Assembly (NCBI GenBank): GCA_014898425.1
Contig: RCSZ01000005.1
Coordinates: 1,514,501-1,578,500, forward strand
Direction: 5' to 3'
DNA from: Botryotinia globosa
Taxonomy: Eukaryota; Ascomycota; Leotiomycetes; Helotiales; Sclerotiniaceae
Length of the DNA: 64,000 bases
The notes below the pieces were generated by a model. The model worked only from the letters and a program-made list of their open reading frames with translations. It did no database searches and was not told where the DNA came from. Both the position numbers and the translations under genes were made by a program. Positions 59,001 through 64,000 of this stretch are shown one piece after another (the first letter of the stretch is position 1; every line of letters begins with the position of its first letter).

Positions 59001-59784
59001 GACGAATTGGGTCGCTGAAATGATTCTCACGCAACTCGATGTCAAAAAGCGCGTTGTCGTCATCAAACATTTCGTTCTTGTTGCCGATGTAAGTAATATT
59101 TCTTCTTCTGACTACCTTCACTTTTCCTAACTTACTCTAGAAATGCCGTGCTTTAAACAATTACTCAACTCTCACTTCTATCATCTCTGCGCTCGGCACA
59201 GCACCCATCCATCGCCTAAAAAGAACCTGGGATCAAGTGCCAGCCAAAACTTTGGCAGTACTGGAATCCATGCGTCGCCTGATGGGCAGCACAAAGAATT
59301 TCGGAGAATACAGAGAAAGTTTGCATCTTGCCAATCCCCCATGTATACCCTTTTTCGGTAAGTTCTAATTGCTCATCTGATGTACTATGGCGAGCTAACA
59401 TCTCTAGGTGTGTACCTTACCGATCTCACATTTATCGAGGATGGGATACCTTCGATCATCAAGAAAACTACATTGATTAACTTTGCCAAACGAGCAAAGA
59501 CCGCTGAAGTCATTCGCGACATTCAGCAATATCAGAATGTCCCGTACGGCTTGCAGCCTGTCCCGGAACTTCAGGAATATATATTAACCAATATGCAAGC
59601 GGCGGGAGATGTACACGAAATGTATGAAAAGAGTTTAGCAGTCGAACCAAGAGAGCGTGAGGACGAAAAGATAGTCAGGTACGTTGTACACTCTTGATAG
59701 CAATCATTTGTCAGAGCATGAAACCGATGTGAGGCCTATACTTACACGAATGACAGGGTGTTGGCTGAATCAGGCTTCCTATGA
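56081..59784 (+). CDS. CDC25: Cdc25-type Ras guanine-nucleotide exchange factor
   Basis: Five exons (56081-56749, 56800-59088, 59141-59357, 59408-59678, 59757-59784) encode 1157 residues. An SH3 domain covers about 13-70 (ALYDYEADDRTSLSFHEGD, GWWDGV, GWFPSNY). An acidic stretch precedes a WW-like segment at about 127-160. RasGEF_N starts at about 736 (LVALVEQLTRHDKLSSDFNNTFLLTYRSF), and the catalytic CDC25 homology domain runs from about 900 to the end (LDIDVTEFARQLTIVESKLYG, GVYLTDLTFIEDG, KRAKTAEVIRDIQQYQ). It loads Ras with GTP and so drives cAMP/PKA and MAPK signalling. The last exon is only 28 nt and supplies the conserved end RVLAESGFL. The start at 56081 leaves a short leader before the SH3 domain; upstream exons cannot be excluded. 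Confidence 0.93.
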
Positions 59785-62700
59785 TCGCCCTGCATCACGC
59801 ATGTTAGAAAGGATTCCCGACAATTACATTGCTGTGACCGGGAAGCATGAAATTCAATTTACAAACCACCGATTACCAGTCACCACCACATATTTGTCGT
59901 GAGACTTAATTGTACAGGGTATTAATATTGATACATGCATCGACGAACGGACAATAACTTTGCCATTTGCCAGGCTTCGTACATAACAGCTTAGAGGTAA
60001 AACTCAGAGGTATATGTCGCAATAGTGGCGAGATTTCAGGGCACTCGCGGATGGTATGCATCTTCGACAACCTACAAAGTTTTGAAAATGCCAACCCTGA
60101 TACCTCCTGCGCCTGGCTCGAGCGAGAAAGGGAGAAATTGATGGGCACGTTGCAGACTTATTAGCATGGCGTGGGTGTAATATTTTTCTTAATGCTACTA
60201 TCTAGGGAATACTACTGCCGGGTGAGGAAACTGGGCGCAGCAAATGGTGTAGCAGGTCAACGGAGTTAAAATATCTAAGGAAGACATGTAGCACCGGACT
60301 TTATCTATTTGTTGCCATTATACCGAAACTAAAATTAAAGGCGTTTACTTCTACTGCGTTTACCTAGAGAAGACTCGGTGGATGAAGGTTCTCGATCAAC
60401 ACAGTAGGTAGATATTACTGTGGATCTTATAAGTATCACGCACATTAGCTTCGAGGTATGTTTAGCAGTATTCTCCTCGGAATTCTGTTGAGGCGTGAAA
60501 GCTGCAATTCGACTGATTGACATGGAATATGGGCAAATCCCCGTTCTTAAAAACGTCCCTCGTTGATGTGCTATTTGAACACTACATATAAGTAGTGAGA
60601 TGTGGAGTAGACGACAGTGGTTCAATGCCTAGAGTATGTTCAAGTATTTAGTGTATCGCTCTTCCTTTTTCCTAACGTATCTGTTTGGTTCTGTATTAAC
60701 AGGCCTCGGGTGAAATGACTTCCACAAGCAATTTGCAAAAGATTCTACTAAAGCAGATCGGCCCTGGTTGGTAGTGAGAATTTGAAGTCCTCTAATTTTG
60801 AAATTCCTTTATCATTTTCGAATTGGATATATGGTGAATATAGCATCTATCCATGGCCGGGTTGCAAAGCTCAAGTGAGATTCCAAGGAGGCAAGTGAAT
60901 TCTCTGTGAGGGTACACAAAAAATTGGATATTTATTCTGAGATGGTTTCTGCGGTAACACTTCGATATCATACTTTGCAACAGTGGGGTCTACAATGCTT
61001 GTAGCTGTAACTTATTTCTCCGCAACCAGCCATAACATCGAAATATTAGTCTTTGGCGAGCGTACATGTTGATTTCAAATATTGCAAGAGCATGTTTGAG
61101 GCACGCTTTCTCTGCGCCCAGCTATTCATTGTGGCTCATTTGAAATCACTTCGGTATTCGCTACTGACGAGACATGCTCGTTACTAACTTTTGAATCACC
61201 TCCTATGCTGAACTGTTTGTCAAAGTAATTCTAGGGATTGCTTCGCTTCTCATTCACCATTCTGACATTTCATTAGATTGAATCAGAGTTCGAAATTCTT
61301 CCTGAGTTTCAGTACTCTCTTGACAAGTGAATGACTTGCTCCAAAATTTCATGGCTGCGTCGCTCTATAAATCACTGCAAATCAACAGTCAGTGATAACG
61401 AAAAAGGTCTATTTTCGCCTCGCAATGTTCAAGTAAAGGAACTCTGGCAGGTGAACATGTTGTGAGCAATAATGTCATTAGTTTGACAATCGATGAATCG
61501 GAAATCGACCAAAGAGGTGATTTGTGAATTGATGAGAAAGGAAGGTTTGAGATTGCAGGAATGGACTACAAGATACACTGCGGAAGTCTCGAGTAGTATT
61601 CCTGAAGTTAGCCTCGGAGAACATCCATTTCGTCCGACGGGTGGGGAACCTCACAAAACCGCTCACGAGGCCGGGGGGGAAAGGAGTGACAGTAGGGTGA
61701 GAGATGGAGAATCGGTAGACCCATTCATGTAGTTGCATGGGATCATATCTGGGGAACGCGACTTAAGCAATCCTCCTAGCTTTGATCCTGAAATTGATAA
61801 AGCGGTTCTCAAAAAACCAGCCAGAATTAAACTGAAACTTTAACTTATAAATCCACATCAAAAAGCACATGTATCGGAACATCAGGCACCAGTTTATGCC
61901 ACTAATATGGGCAAATGGTCGAGATTGTCTGAAAAAAGACAACCCCGAAGCCACTCCAACTTCTCCATCGAGGACATCAAGTACGGCTAAAGAAAACGAG
62001 TTCCACATGTTCCATACACCGAAGAGAAGGAAAGCATGTTTCCGGAAGCGTGAAGCCCCAAAACAACCACTTTGAGCATCGCGTAAAAAATGCATATCAA
62101 CGCACAGGTACTCTTCGGTACCTCTTAGCACCGCCCTGTCTTGTAGTCAAATTGCTGCTTGTCAAATTCAGAAGATCGATTGAATCTAAAAGCCCAAGGA
62201 TAAGATTTAGATAGAGAAGCAATGTGGATAGCTGGAACCAGACCACATACGGCATAGTGCAAAGGCAAAGGTCAAAGCAGGTAATTACTCTGAGAGAAAT
62301 GGATGGTGGTCGAGACGGGATGGGGGCGGATTCATTTGCAAAGAAGCCAGTAGACGAGTTTCGAGTCAAAAGGAAAAAAATCTTGAGCGTGGATAAACTG
62401 TTGAGTATGGAAGAGAGCGAGGATCTCAAGAAGTCCGCAAGTATCGTGAGTGCCGCACTTCGGGATGAATCGAGAAAGCAGGAAGAGGAACTTGTGAGCA
62501 AGATCTGACGATTGAATGGCTCGAAGCCAGTGGTTCCATTTTAGCACCCAGAGAAAATGAAATGAGTAAGTAAAGATTAAGGGGGCCTGTCTCATCCCGG
62601 TGAAAGTACTGAAAAGGCCTGAGCGGCATAAAAGGGTGAAAATTGGGCCAAACTCATTCCAAGTACAGTCCTTCGTCAATAGATTTCGCAGCTGAGAGGT

Positions 62701-64000
62701 AGTGCAAAGATTTCCACATAACTATATCCTCTATCCGAGAGCAACAACAAGGCTCTGACACTATATGGGGTCTTTCGTCGTATCACATTCTCCTCCCATG
62801 CCAATCTTTGGATTAGGACTATTGAAATAAGGTAAACTATCATGCAAAGGAAGGTGTGGTATATGATTTGAGCAGGATCTAATGGAAAATTCATTAATTG
62901 TGATTGGTTGTATATGAGAACTTTGGGTGATAAATCGTCATTATACAAAAGATAACGAAACGAGATCAAGTAAACAGGCGCAATCGTCATATCCCCGTCA
63001 CCACATTTCTAAAGTTGCCAAGGTTGAAGGGCTCAAATCCCGAAAAACAGAGACATCTAATTTCTCTGGATTCCATTGTCAATTGCCGCCCTCAAGTTGG
63101 CACAATCTCCATATATTATGTGCCACAGCAATGAAGGAATTAGCTGTATGTGCTGTAGATACACCAAATAATTATAATACTCACATTGGAGAAGAAAGGA
63201 TTTTCAAATAATAGCCTTATCAACTTCTGGGTCTATCTATTTGTAGGCAATATCCGAGGGTAGATGTCACATCTACGCTCACAGAAAGTCTGACTGGCGT
63301 GAAAACAAAGTTGAGAGCCGATCGAAAGCGGTCACTAAATAAGTTGAAAGAGAGCAAAGTACCTAGTAACATGCGAGAATATAATGAGTAGATAATATCG
63401 ATTAGCTGAACTAATACCTACCTAGCCACATTAGTATAATTAACCTTCCGAGTATAATAAGCGTGTAAGCGTGTAAATTGTCGGCAAGTGATGACATTTC
63501 TTGTGAAAGGGGCAGGAGGTGCATATGTGGCGTTCATACCACGTGACTCTTCAGTTAGCTTTGCCCCAGAGATCGGATGGGGTTCTTTCCGGCGGAGACT
63601 AGTTTGACCAAGATAGGAAGGTGGAAGGTTACAAATTACAATCAAAGGAAAATGTTCCGAGTCTTGACATACGACGTATACTTTGCAATGTTCTATCTAT
63701 GCTCCATCTATATCTAAATCAACATCGAACAATCAATAGGTTGGTACTTTTCAATTGATTCATTATACCTGCTTTCTGGTACGTGGGAGAAAATACGAGA
63801 ATAATGATTGATGATTACTAATTACTGATTACTGATTAACGATTGTTGTGAAAGAAGGCGCAAGTCAATTTCGATGATAGCATCATCTATCGTGTACCGG
63901 TCGGTATATGGGTATATGCCGGCAGCACCCATCGAACTCGCAGGTGCCAACGTGCCAACATTTGGAATGATCGTCACTTGAGGTTAATCACTGGAGAGTT
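59785..64000. other. Gene-poor right end of the window
   Basis: 4.2 kb after CDC25. No domain-bearing gene was recognised on either strand. Short frames at 61493-61732, 61869-62075 and 62299-62508 have coding-like composition but no clear joining introns. No repeats, tRNA or transposon ends were noticed. A gene could begin beyond 64000. Confidence 0.5.
62299..62508 (+). CDS. Candidate small or degraded coding exon, charged helical peptide
   Basis: A 69-codon frame from an ATG. It encodes a charged, probably helical peptide (DEFRVKRKKILSVDKLLSME, then KSASIVSAALRDESRKQEEE). The composition looks like real protein more than most frames in this region. The frame is also open upstream to 62224 without an ATG. 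It might be the last exon of a lineage-specific gene whose earlier exons include the frames at 61493 or 61869, or a relic. No family is recognised. Confidence 0.22.
   Translation: MDGGRDGMGADSFAKKPVDEFRVKRKKILSVDKLLSMEESEDLKKSASIVSAALRDESRKQEEELVSKI

Noticed and set aside
63030..63050. GGCTCAAATCCC box-B-like string
   Set aside because: Only three T-stem pairs form and no upstream tRNA arms are present.

Overview
The window is nuclear DNA from a filamentous ascomycete fungus. Genes are broken by short introns (mostly 50-110 nt) with GTAAGT/GTATGT-like donors and CTAAC/CTAAT branch points. The orthologue set is typical of Pezizomycotina, and intergenic DNA carries simple repeats such as TACC/GGTA. 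The modest G+C and gene style suggest a leotiomycete (Botrytis/Sclerotinia-like); that placement is an impression, not something the sequence proves.

Layout, left to right. The window opens on the 3' end of a BRE4-like membrane exporter gene (1-597), followed by a gene-poor stretch with a 510-bp TA-flanked MITE. Next come a YML020W-like alpha/beta-hydrolase-fold gene (-), the ribosome-assembly factor RRP5 (+), a small membrane protein (-), eIF4B (+) with what looks like a 3-nt microexon, and the H3K79 methyltransferase DOT1 (+). A vacuole/autophagy-flavoured neighbourhood follows: ATG16 (-) head to head with YPT7/RAB7 (+), an SLC35F/YML018C-like transporter (+) and a PPN2-like polyphosphatase (-). 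After that lie a BTB-like gene (-), a heme-oxygenase-like tail-anchored protein (+), a JMJD7-like JmjC hydroxylase (-), a CDT2-like WD40 protein (-) divergent from the rRNA methyltransferase SPB1 (+), and a secreted, probably GPI-anchored GH16 glycosidase (-). Two abutting PIF/Harbinger-type MITEs share a TTA target at 41996-42762. A C2H2/fungal_trans transcription factor (-) and a CDC25-type Ras exchange factor (+) stand head to head across 8.4 kb of gene-poor, minisatellite-rich DNA. The last 4.2 kb holds no recognisable gene.

Functionally this is mostly core housekeeping DNA: ribosome assembly (RRP5, SPB1), translation initiation (eIF4B), chromatin and cell-cycle control (DOT1, CDT2), vacuole and autophagy (ATG16, YPT7, PPN2-like, YML018C-like) and Ras/cAMP growth signalling (CDC25). 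No secondary-metabolite cluster, rRNA, tRNA, CRISPR array or intact transposase was seen. The most unusual signals are the paired TTA-sharing MITEs, the TA-flanked MITE, the eIF4B microexon, and the large empty region upstream of CDC25. All exon coordinates were joined by hand from splice signals, reading frame and family conservation, without transcript data.
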